From assembly GCA_032871835.1 (NCBI GenBank), contig CM065300.1, positions 114,201,088 to 114,265,087 of the forward strand: a stretch of DNA of 64,000 nucleotides. The letters run 5' to 3'. This DNA is from Dipteronia dyeriana. Lineage: Eukaryota; Streptophyta; Magnoliopsida; Sapindales; Sapindaceae. The notes under the pieces are model-generated. The model was not told the origin of the DNA. It worked only from the letters and a program-made list of their open reading frames with translations, and made no database searches. Position numbers and translations under genes: made by a program. Shown one piece after another: positions 1-9,461 of this stretch (positions within the stretch are counted from its first letter, which is position 1; each line of letters starts with the position of its first letter).

Positions 1-938
1 ATAATGAGATTGGTAATTCTCATTAATATTAATCTAGTTATTAAAGAGTTTAATAAGTCAGATTAATATGATCATTTATTGTAATTAGGATTAATATGAT
101 TAATTACCTAATAATAAATGATCCTAATAAAGTGTTAAAGTTTTAATAGTTAAAATTTGGTAAACATTAACATAATAATCTGACCTTAGTAAATAGTTTA
201 CAAAAGCTTAGATTATTCACTAATAGATTAGATTTTTAATTGTTAAAAATCATTAATAATTTATTAGTTAATTAGAATTTGTTTCTAATTAATTAATGCG
301 CTAGATAACTTGATTAAAGTTAGTCGTTTAATACTGTAGATTCTAGGTGCATTAACGGTTAATAGAAAACCCTAATTTTAAAATAGTGAGTGGGAAAGGG
401 ATATATGACATATATATCCCGCGGTCTCCATCATTAGTTCAAAACCGTGAGATCCGAGTGGGGCCTCATGACGGCTTTGCTTTCGTCCTCCCTAAGGAGG
501 GTTTCCACAATGGTCAATACCAAGGTTGACTTCCTAACGGATAGGATTTCTGAAGGTATTTTGGGATTAAGCGACCCTAAGGCGGCAATTCTCAAGTTAA
601 GCTCGTGAGATCTGAAATGGTGGGTTACACTCACAAAGGTTTTGATTAAGTTTTGTTAATTAAAAACCCGACTGAATGAATGATGGTTCAATGATATAGA
701 ATAAGAGTTATTCTGGAATATCATTTGATTGAGAATTTCTCGGTCCAAAATGCAAATACTTGATCGACCCTAAGGCGGCACTTCTTTGTGGTATGTTGAT
801 TGTCGTGGTATAGAAACTAGTTTTAGGATAGTTCTAGTTCGTTAAACATGTGCATGCATCAAGTTTAAATTTATGCCAAAGCACTCGCACTTGTTTTAAA
901 TAACTGACTGAATGAATGTTTTATTTATTTCAGCAATA
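1..938 (+). other. 5' untranslated leader of a copia retrotransposon
   Basis: AT-rich, non-coding sequence directly upstream of a copia gag start at 939. It does not resemble the end of this element's 3' LTR at 15373-17532, so I read it as the transcribed leader, with the 5' LTR beyond the left edge. It holds imperfect duplicated modules: the motif CGACCCTAAGGCGGCA occurs at about 572 and 765, and GACTGAATGAATG at about 670 and 906. The short open frames here match no family I recognise. Assignment to the copia element is by position and is an inference. Confidence 0.5.
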
Positions 939-1497
939 ATGTCTTCTGCATTACTTCAAATTCTCGTAAACGACAAATAAACTGGCGATAACTACATTAA
1001 GTGGAAACTTAACCTTAATGCAATATTGGTCACCAAAGACCTCAAGTTTGTGCTTACGGAGAAATGTCCTCTAGTGCCTGCTGCCAATGCCGCACAAACT
1101 GTTCGTGAGGCATATAAGTGATGGGTTTCATTTGATGAGAATACTCGAACATATTTGTTGGCTTCTATGACAGATGTGCTTGTCACAAAGCATGAAGTAA
1201 TGACTTTAGCATTCGAAATCCTGGAGTCATTGCAAGCTATGTTTGGGCAGCTCTTCGAGCAAAAGCGACATGAATTTGTTCGTTCCGCTATGCTCACTCG
1301 TATAAAGAAAGGTACGTCAGTTCGGGAACATGTCCTGAGCATGATGTCCTACTTCAACAAGGCAGAAGTCAATGGCGGAGCCATTGACGAACCCAGTCAA
1401 GTGAGCATCAGACTGACGACATTTTCGAAGAGTTTCGATCAGTTTAAGAGCAACTATGGGATGAACAAGTTAAGGTTCAATCTCACACAGTTGCTTA
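939..1497 (+). pseudogene. copia gag, N-terminal part (broken)
   Basis: Encodes the N-terminal capsid region of a copia Gag, the structural protein that packages element RNA. From the ATG at 939 the translation contains a TGDNY-x2-W-type segment and the LASM...F helical region typical of plant copia Gag. In-frame stops occur near 978 and 1120, and the longest open stretch is 1155-1526. The frame is interrupted at 1498 by the Sirevirus LTR and continues at 12069 with an ELTTFESL segment. It is non-functional. The stop near 1120 fits an arginine CGA changed to TGA, which is an inference from family comparison. Confidence 0.8.
1493..1497. repeat. target-site duplication GCTTA (left)
   Basis: GCTTA directly precedes the TG of the left Sirevirus LTR and is repeated at 12064-12068 directly after the CA of the right LTR. 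Five bases is the usual copia duplication length, so this fixes the ends of the inserted element. Confidence 0.93.
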
Positions 1498-2262
1498 TGT
1501 TAGGTTTTAGTTTGTATTGGCATTAATTCCATATCAAAATGATGTTTACCTTGTAATGACTTAGTTGTCTAGGTTCATGATGATTCAAGCTTCAAGGAAG
1601 AAGAAACAACAAGTCAAAGCAAGTTCTAAGTCTTCAAAGAGAAAAGATGCAATTTGGTTCTACAAAGGTATACTAAGACCTTATCTTTCTCTTACAAGGC
1701 TTAGGCACACACACACATATCATACATTTGTGTCCCTGCATCGTTGTGCACCATTATAGACACACACATAAAATTCATTCATATGTGTCCCTGCATCGTT
1801 GTGCACCATGTATAACACATTCACACACTTGAAGATGAATGCTCATGCATTGGTTTGGAAATAACATGTTTTGGAATATGCATGATTGGAAACTATCTCT
1901 ATGTAGTTTGTATTCTAGTGTGAATTGTGTTTGTGTGTGTATATGTTTGTATAACATGGATATTGAACTTGGATTTAGTCTTAAATCATTCTTGATTGAG
2001 TTCCGGTCATTTCAATTACTCATACTATTGATTTCAAGTTCAAAGTCAAAAGATACCACAATTTTAACTCATGTTTCATATATTGTCTTCGTCTTCATAT
2101 ATCTAGTCAAATTATTATTTTTTGGGTTGATTATATTATATTTCCATATCCGTGTGAGAGTTATGGTTCGTAATCCACAAACAGATTCAAATTCTGAGTT
2201 TGGAAACCGAAGAACGGTCGAAGAACGGTCGAAGAACGCGAAGGGAGCGCGAGGGATTGCAC

Positions 2263-2361
2263 CATGGCCAAAAGGCCATGAAGGTGTGCAAGCCCGAGAT
2301 GGCGCGTGGCCATCTCGGCAGCACAACCTTGCTGCCCCGAGAAGCCCACATGCCATCTCGG
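2263..2361 (+). promoter_or_regulatory. Hairpin cluster in Sirevirus 5' LTR
   Basis: Three inverted repeats sit in a GC-rich patch within AT-rich DNA. CATGGCC/GGCCATG surrounds an AAAA loop at 2263-2280. Ten-base arms CCGAGATGGC/GCCATCTCGG surround a five-base loop at 2294-2318. A degenerate copy with a CCATCTCGG right arm lies at about 2336-2361. The cluster recurs in the other LTR copies. Palindromic motifs are known in Sirevirus LTRs; a regulatory role here is inferred. Confidence 0.6.
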
Positions 2362-3357
2362 GGGAGCACTTCCAAAGGAGGGTAAATTGGTCTTTTCATC
2401 TTTCATTCTTGTTCCTCTCTTTATAATTCCTTTCCCTATCACATTTTATTCTAAGAAGAAATTCAAATCAAGTGTGCAGAATTTTCTCTCTAAATTTTCT
2501 TACATTCCAAACACTATAACCTCTTCATTTGAACTCCGATTTGAGTGATTCAAAGTTGAGAGTGTTCATCTATTCATCCTCAATCTTTTCTCTTATGGTT
2601 TGAGTTTATTTTGCAGCTGTGTTTGGTGTCTAATTATACAAAAACGGGAATGTACCTAGATCAACTAAGGTATTGATTTTCTCTCTAAGATTTATTTTAA
2701 AACTTGGTCAATTGCCTTGGGTTTTCTTCTTCTACATATATCTGTATATTGTGAGTGTTTTGATTTGTGTTTTGAACACTTTCAAAGATAGATTGAATTT
2801 CAATTGAAACCATACATGTTGAGTTAGGTTTTGATTTTTCCTATGTTATCACATGTTTGGGATTGTATTGTGCTAACTTTGATTCTAGGCTATTTTGTGA
2901 TCTTTGATTGATTGATTTTGAGATAAATATTTCTTTACATGTATTAGGCTCTCTTGGCCGAAATTCTCACATAATACATGTGTTTATGTTCTTTTGAGCT
3001 ATTCATGTGATTTATTGAATCTAAGATTAGGAATATGCTCTAGAACTTATGCTTAGATCTATTTGACTTTGTCATATGATTTTAGCATGTTTTAGGTTTT
3101 TGTGATTTAAACTTGATCTTGTGATTTGTAGATCATATCTTGTGATTCAAGTTTAGATATATGCATGAATCTAGTTTGTGATTAATGTTGAACATATTTT
3201 ACATGATCTAGATTGAATACTCATGCATGATTAACTAGGCTATATGTGATTTGTGCATTCATGCTCATGTCTAGTATTTTCCATAGGATGTGTTGTTCAT
3301 AGCATTCTATGTTTCATGCTTGTTTGCATTTTCCATTCATAATCACCTAGATGCCTT

Positions 3358-3662
3358 GTGAGAAGGAAGTCTTGACAATAGGCGTGAGACCTATGGTGTT
3401 GAGCAAGAAGTCTTGGCAAGAGGTGTGAAGCCTCAGATTGTCGAGCAAGGAAGTCATGGCTAGAGGTGTGAAGCCTTGGATAGTCAAGCAAGAAGTCTTG
3501 CCTAGAGTTGGGAGAACTCGGATAGGTGAGCAAGGAAGTCTTGACTAGAGTCGGGAAGACTCGGATAGTTGAGCAAGAAGTCTTGCCTTGGGTTGTGAAG
3601 ATCCAGATAAGGTGAGCAAGGAAGTCTTGACAAGAGGTGTGAAGCCTCGGATTGTTGAGCAT
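3358..3662 (+). repeat. 42-bp tandem repeats in 5' LTR
   Basis: About seven imperfect units of 42-43 bp, each containing GAGCAAGAAGTCTTG or GAGCAAGGAAGTCTTG followed by a variable GGTGTGAAGCCTCGGAT-like half. Because 42 is a multiple of three, an antisense frame (3297-3662) stays open, but it is repetitive and probably not a gene. The same array occurs at about 11306-11615. Confidence 0.85.
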
Positions 3663-4114
3663 AGGGTGGAAACTTCTAGAGTAGGATAGGAGGGTAGTTT
3701 CTAGGTGAATAGGTCACTTGAGAGATTGTACTTGTCTTATCTACTAGTAGATTTTGTTTGCCGATGGCTGCTAGCCTGTGGATGTTTCCTCTTAAGAGGT
3801 TTACCACGTTATATCTTGTGTCAACTTTTCTCTATCCCTATCTCTTTAATATTAGTATTGTGGATAGAACTTTTTATGTATGTTGACTTCCTTTCTATGA
3901 AATTGATTGTATATGTATTACAATTACTTGTTTGTATCACACTTTACTTATGTTTTATATATTGATTAATTGTCTTTTATTAATATATATTGTGATACAA
4001 TTAATCTAGATGGACAAACTTTTATTTGTTTCTAAGGGAGTCGAAAAAGGTCTCTAACCTGCTCACCCCCCTCTGGTTTAGCCTTTAGCATTTAATCGTG
4101 ATTGTATTTTCAAT

Positions 4115-4126
4115 TGGTATCAAAGC
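4115..4126 (+). promoter_or_regulatory. Primer binding site (tRNA-Met type)
   Basis: TGGTATCAAAGC, two bases after the LTR end, matches the copia initiator-Met primer site TGGTATCAGAGC with one change. Minus-strand DNA synthesis would start here. Confidence 0.9.
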
Positions 4127-4196
4127 AGGACACTAGATTGCACTTAGTGTGAGTCTGGGGTGATACTTTCACGATTTTTGTAAGGCGTTTGAAGTC

Positions 4197-6251
4197 ATGG
4201 GTTTACAAGATGATGTAATGGCGGAAGGAGCCTCAAATACTAGGCCACCATTACTTCGTGGCACTAACTATGAGTATTGGAAGTTGAGGATGAAAGCCTA
4301 CATCCGCTCTATTGATGAAAAGGCTTAGATGGTAGTGGAAGAAGGTTATAGTCCTCCTACCAAGGTTTTAGAGGATGGAACCATGATACTCAAGCCAATG
4401 AGTGAATGGACAATGAATGAGTTTGAGGTTGCTAAATGGCACCATCGTGCTATGAATGCCATCTTTGGAGGAGTTGATGGGCATCAATTCTCCTACATTC
4501 AAAATCTTGAATCCGTAAAGGAAGCTTGGGATACTCTCCAAGTTACTAATGAAAGAACCTTAGCGGTGAAGAAATCGAGGCTTCAAATGTTGGCATCACA
4601 ATTTGAAGGTTTAAGCATGGGTGAGGAAGAAAAGTTTGAAGACTTCCAATTCTGGCTTCTTAACATAGCTAACCAATGTCAAGCACTTGGAGTATCTATC
4701 TCAAAAGAGCGTTTAAATTGGAAAATCCTTAGGTCTCTTCCTAAGAGATTCCAATCAAAGGTGACGGCCATTGAGGAAAGCAAGGATGTGGATAGTATGA
4801 ACATCGATGAGTTGCTAGGGTCACTCCAAACTTATGAGATGTGCTTGAAGCCAAAGATCAAGAGTAAAGGAATTGCTCTCAATGCTATTGAGAAGTAGAG
4901 TGATGATGAAAATGAAGAAATGACACTCTTGGTTAGAAGGTTCAAGAAGTTTCTAAAGAAGAATGCCAAACCTAAAGGCAAGTCTTCTAAGGAAAAAGGA
5001 GTCAAGAGAACATCTTCTTCAAGGATTGTGAAGAATAGTCAAGCCATGAACAAAAAGGAGGTTCAATGCTATAATTGTCAAGGTTTTGGTCACTTTGCTA
5101 GTGAGTGTACCAAGAATCCATCTAAGAAAGACAAGAAAGGCAAAGTGTTGGCGGCTACTTGGAGTGATGATAATTCTAGTGATAATGAGAGCTCTAGTAG
5201 TGAGTCTTTAAGTGATGAAGAGTTGGTGAGCAACTTTGTAACTCTAACGGCTTCTCCTTCTCCACTATATGTTAGTAGTACAATATCTTTGAACAAGGAC
5301 CTTGATGCAAATCATGATGGAAGCTCTAGTTCCATTTCTACTAATCTTGAGTTGTTGAAAAAGATAGAAAAGCTTGAAGAAGCTAGAGACAATACTCAAA
5401 GAGAAGTAGTTGAGAAGGATGATTTGATCAAGAAGCAACTAGATGAGTTTGTGGTTGTTACTTGTAGATTTTTTGGTGAGAAAGGTGATATTATGAAGAA
5501 GTTTAGAGAACTTGAAATGATAAACCTTGAGAAGGATAATGTGATATCTTTTTTAAAGAATAGAGAACAAAAATGGATGGCGGAGATAGACATAGCTAAG
5601 GAGGCTATCAAGGACTTAGTGAATGATTCGGTTAGTGTGTCTAGTGTTAGGAATCTTGTTAACTCTCATAGTGGTGAAGACGACTTGGTAGTTGAAGAGG
5701 AGCTCTTGGAAGCACCATTTCCTACACACTTTGATGAAGTCATGAATGATAAGAAACCACACAAGAAGAGAAGATCAAAAGCCAAGAAGAAGTTGGCGAA
5801 CAAGGTATCTTTACAAACTCTTAGTGAAGCTAGTTTAACTCCAAAAGGTACAATCTCATCTTTTACTCCAATTTACCATTATTGCAACACAATAGGTCAC
5901 ATTAAGCCTAGGTGTTATAAAAATATTGAAAAATACAAATTAGGAAATGAATCTAGGGATAAGGAGATTAAACTTCAACTTGAACATGCTAAGGCTTTGA
6001 AAGTTGAGAAACATGATAATTTTGCTAAGCATGAGAAAAAGTTGTGGAGTAGAAAGAATTCTAATTTTGTTCAACTTGACAAAACTTGTGTTGAAAATGT
6101 TAAGGAAGAGTGTGTTAATGATATTCTTGTTAATCAAGTCATTGAAGAACTTTACTCTAGATTTAACATTGTTGTCAAGGATGATATTGGAAATGTTTGT
6201 GTAGGTACACCCAAGAACAAGTGGTTCAAGGGTGAGTGCTCTTATCACTAA
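4197..6251 (+). pseudogene. Sirevirus-type gag (two premature stops)
   Basis: One frame of 685 codons from the ATG at 4197, with TAG stops at 4326-4328 and 4896-4898. Gag forms the virus-like particle and binds element RNA. Residues 1-60 hold the PPLL-x-GTNY-x2-W N-terminus. The next 200 residues match the copia Gag capsid region (KEAWDTL, SRLQMLASQFEGL, LRSLPKRF). A zinc knuckle C-x2-C-x4-H-x4-C starts near 5067, followed by an acidic serine-rich stretch and a long charged, coiled-coil-like region. A second knuckle near 5875 (HYCNTIGHIKPRC) has lost its first cysteine. The 4326 stop replaces a tryptophan expected in the family. The frame ends where a normal element would continue into protease. 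Confidence 0.88.
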
Positions 6252-7932
6252 AATAAGAAGCACATGTGAGATAGCTTTGAGGCTATATATTAATTGTGTT
6301 GAGAATTCTTGCTTGCTAGCTTTGAATACTCCATGTATTGATATGAACTTGGTTATCTCACATCATGATTGTTATGATGGTCAAAATTTGTTGATTAACT
6401 TTGAAGAAGTTGTTTTGTTTTATGTGTTGATTGAATTGAGATATTATGCTTTTTATACTCTTGTTGTGAAACATCGTCAACTTGGTGTCATAAGGACATT
6501 CAAGGCAAGAGTTCTCATAAAAAAGGTGGAAGTATGATATTTGGTGAATATAATGTGCCAAAAGGTATCTCTATACTCTATTGCATGTTCTCTTAGATAT
6601 TCATCTTTTGACTCAATTTTTGACATACATCTCATAGCATGTCATATTAGAGAATTTTTTATAGCATACATATGGTTCTCATTAACATTTGCTATTTTAG
6701 GATCTAATAGTGATATTGTTCACATTGATCTTCACTTTGATGATTGTTTGTGCATAGTATATTAAGTGGCATTACTTTTGAAAATATGAGCTTCATATTC
6801 TTTGAAAGCAACTCATTAGAGAAGTAATGATCTTGAATAAGTCTCTACTTATTGCTCTTAGATCACGTGCTTATGAGCCATAAAAATTTTGGTTTCTAAA
6901 AATTTGCACTATGCTTCTCTTATATGTTTTGCTAGTAGGTTGAGTTTACTAATATGTAAACATTGGATACACCTTGAAGTTTTTGTGCTTAAGTACATTT
7001 AAAATGACCTATGGTTAGTATCCATTTTGCTTCAGCAATTACATAGAACTCAACGAGCACCTTCATGAAAATGGCTACACACCTTGGTTGTGAAAGCTAC
7101 CTAATGTTGAAAAGAGCTACACCATTGTGATGAGTGAAAGCCGTCATGAAGTGAATTTTGTTTATGTAAAAAAAATGGAAAAATCAAAGAAGTTTTGAAA
7201 TGAAATCATAAAAAAAAATTCTTTGATTCAAAGCCTAAAAAGAAAAGGAGGAAGGCTTAAAAAGAAGTTTAGTTGAAAATCAAATGAGCTCGGGTTGAAA
7301 AACATAAATGGAATGACGAGCCGCATGCACACACACGCTCATATGTTGAAATCTATTCTCTTAATAGCAAAAATTCCGGATGATAATCGGTTTGACTTTT
7401 AATGGAAAAAGCTTAAGATGAATAGTTATTGGATATTGTTTGCATGTTGATTATCAAACTACTTCTTGATATATATTTGAAGCATATCTCTCAAACACAC
7501 ACTTTGTTTATGAGTATGATGATATCTTTGCAATTGTTGAAGAATTATGAGAGAACTTGAAAAATCTTTATGTATCTCTCTTCGCATATGAAGCTTATTT
7601 TGTTGATATTTCTTCAAATTGCTTGAATGTGTGATTGTGTGAACATCTTTGTGAACCTTATGCTATCATGAATCTTAGTTATAGCATTTATCAAGGGGAG
7701 CATTGTATGCTAGACATTGTTCTCTTTTATGATATGTTCACATGCTTCATTTTGTTACATGTTGGCATATTTGGACTTAATGATACTTGTAAGATATTAC
7801 TCACTATCTTTGTCTTGCATGATGATTCATTCTTAAGTCATAAGTCATTGTTTTATATATTTGTGACTAATAAGTTTGTTTTGTCTTTCACCCACTTTTG
7901 TATGTTTATAGCATCTTATTTTACAAGAACAA
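6252..7932 (+). other. Sirevirus internal region with no recognisable pol
   Basis: A complete Sirevirus would carry protease, integrase, RT and RNase H after gag. I see none of their signatures here: no DSG, no HHCC, no YVDD. The short frames at 6232-6537, 6541-6765 and 7635-7946 resemble nothing known to me. The sequence is AT-rich and probably decayed spacer left by a large deletion or substitution. Confidence 0.6.
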
Positions 7933-8993
7933 ATGGGAAGAACTAAGGTTACCGGAAGTGGAAATCAATCGAATCCCATTGTGAAAGCCAAGTCAACTTC
8001 AAAGGGATCCAAAGCATCAAGGTCAAAGGATTTAGGGATCTTTGCAACTAAGAAGATATTTCAAGAGAGAGACATTGACTTAGGTAAATGTAAAGATTAT
8101 TATGTTCTTAAATGCTTTAAGGATAGAAATTGAGAATCTTGGGTGAGCATGCTAGGAATAGTGAATGACACTATTGTTAGAGAATTTTATCATGAATATA
8201 GAGAGAGTGCCACCTTATTGGATGCTTTGATGGAGATTTGGGGTGTTGTGTTTAGAGTTAACCCGGTAAACATTAACAAGTTTCTTGAGCTATCTAGTGA
8301 TATTGATTCAAACTTCTAGATGTTGATATCATTGAGAATCTTAATATCATGGGTAGAACTCTATGTGACAATGCTTCTTTTAAGTGGAAAGGTAGAGCAT
8401 ATATTAGTCAACATGAGTTAACTAAGGCAAGTGTATTTTGGCATCTTTTCATTTGCACAAATATTATTGGATCTTCGAATTCAACCGAGTTGAATAAAGA
8501 CAAGATCAAAATAGTATATGCCTTAGTGACTAATCAACCTATAAACCTTGGGGATTTACTTATGTTTTATTTGGATAATGCTGCTTTCTCAACTAGAGGA
8601 GATAAGAAGCTTGAATTACCGGGGTTTATAACTTCTTTGTGTTTAGCTCGTGGTGTTCAAAGTAGTGGAGATGATATATTGGTACAACCCTTGGAAAAGT
8701 ATAGTGATAAACGTGTGTCATACATGTCATATAAGGATAAGGGTAAGACATGTGATACTTTTGGACTATTAAGTAGTTGACAAGTTGATTGTCAAGTGAC
8801 TAGCATGAACATTCTTCCGGATTGGGCTTTACATTTGAAGAAGAAGGTTGATGAGCTTAGTGTTATAGTTGAAAAACAAGATGCTAGAATAAAAGAGTTG
8901 GAGGAGTGTATTGCATCAAGTTCAAGACCATCTCTCAAGCATTATGTTAGGTCAACTACACGCACATCTTTCTTTGGTGGATCTAGTAGCTAG
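7933..8993 (+). pseudogene. Putative plant transposon protein-domain ORF at the env position (frameshifted)
   Basis: Starts MGRTKVTGSGNQSNP at 7933; after a stop at 8131-8133 the same frame continues with a VREFYHEY segment and an INKFLEL segment. The better frame from 8349 has KIVYALVTNQPINLGDLL and a lysine/glutamate coiled coil near the C-terminus (8796-8993, KKKVDELSVIVEKQDARI). The order EFY, then NxFL, then LL/VYALxTxxPIN, matches the plant-specific domain usually annotated as putative plant transposon protein (Pfam PF20167), found in retrotransposon-derived plant proteins. The position between gag/pol and the purine tracts corresponds to the env-like ORF of Sireviruses. No signal peptide or membrane anchor is visible, and the function is unknown. 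At least one frameshift and two or three stops break it. Confidence 0.65.
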
Positions 8994-9039
8994 TATTTGA
9001 GTCTCATGGTATGTTTCTTACCTTTGGACATCATTTCAT

Positions 9040-9200
9040 GTCAAAAAGGGGGAGAAAGAGTTGTTATGATTTGCTAGTTACTTGGTTTCCTTTTTATGTT
9101 GTTTTTGTGAACTTTTGGACTTTCAATGGCTTGTAATATTTAGTCTTAAGATTTGGTTAAGAATTCTTGTATTTGACATGTATTGAGGGGGAGATACATG
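9040..9200 (+). promoter_or_regulatory. Multiple polypurine-like tracts
   Basis: Two G-rich tracts, AAAAAGGGGGAGAAAGAG near 9043-9060 and GAGGGGGAGATA near 9185, lie upstream of the 3' LTR. Repeated GGGGGAG tracts are a hallmark of Sireviruses. The tract that primes plus-strand synthesis should be the one adjoining the LTR. Confidence 0.65.
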
Positions 9201-9449
9201 TATTTGTGGACTTAATTGTATATTCTTATCCATATTATATGTTGTCATTTGTTGTTTTTCTCTTGTATATGCATTGTGCTTTGAGATGATTTGTAGGTTG
9301 CTTCAAGAGAAGATCAAGATGAAGTTCAAGAGTTGGTGAAGATTAGTTATAGGAATCTTACTCATTGTAATGTGAGGGAGTGATTTTGTGACCTATCTTC
9401 ATTTTTATATTTGTAGTAAATGTATAGGTGTTTTGACATGGAATTTTCC

Positions 9450-9461
9450 AAAGGGGAAGAT
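9450..9461 (+). promoter_or_regulatory. Polypurine tract next to 3' LTR
   Basis: Purine run AAAGGGGAAGAT immediately before TGTTAGG of the 3' LTR; this is the expected plus-strand priming site. Confidence 0.85.

Larger units (their letters stand above)
1498..4112 (+). repeat. 5' LTR of the Sirevirus-like element
   Basis: Begins TGTTAGG and ends TTTTCA just before the primer site; near-identical to 9462-12063. It contains CA-rich tracts (1705-1770), a GC-rich hairpin cluster (2263-2361) and 42-bp tandem repeats (about 3358-3660). The U3 5' end is also recognisable in the LTRs at 34349-37135 (reverse) and 53218-56005. Confidence 0.92.

Noticed and set aside
366..378. Telomere-like AAACCCTAA
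   Set aside because: Single occurrence, also seen once each in other LTR ends; not an array.
2069..2442. Overlapping frames on both strands in the GC-rich LTR patch
   Set aside because: They arise from higher GC and inverted repeats; similar shadows occur in the other LTR copy with different frames.
3297..3662. 121-residue minus-strand frame in the Sirevirus LTR
   Set aside because: It is the antisense reading of 42-bp tandem repeats; the length is a by-product of a period divisible by three.
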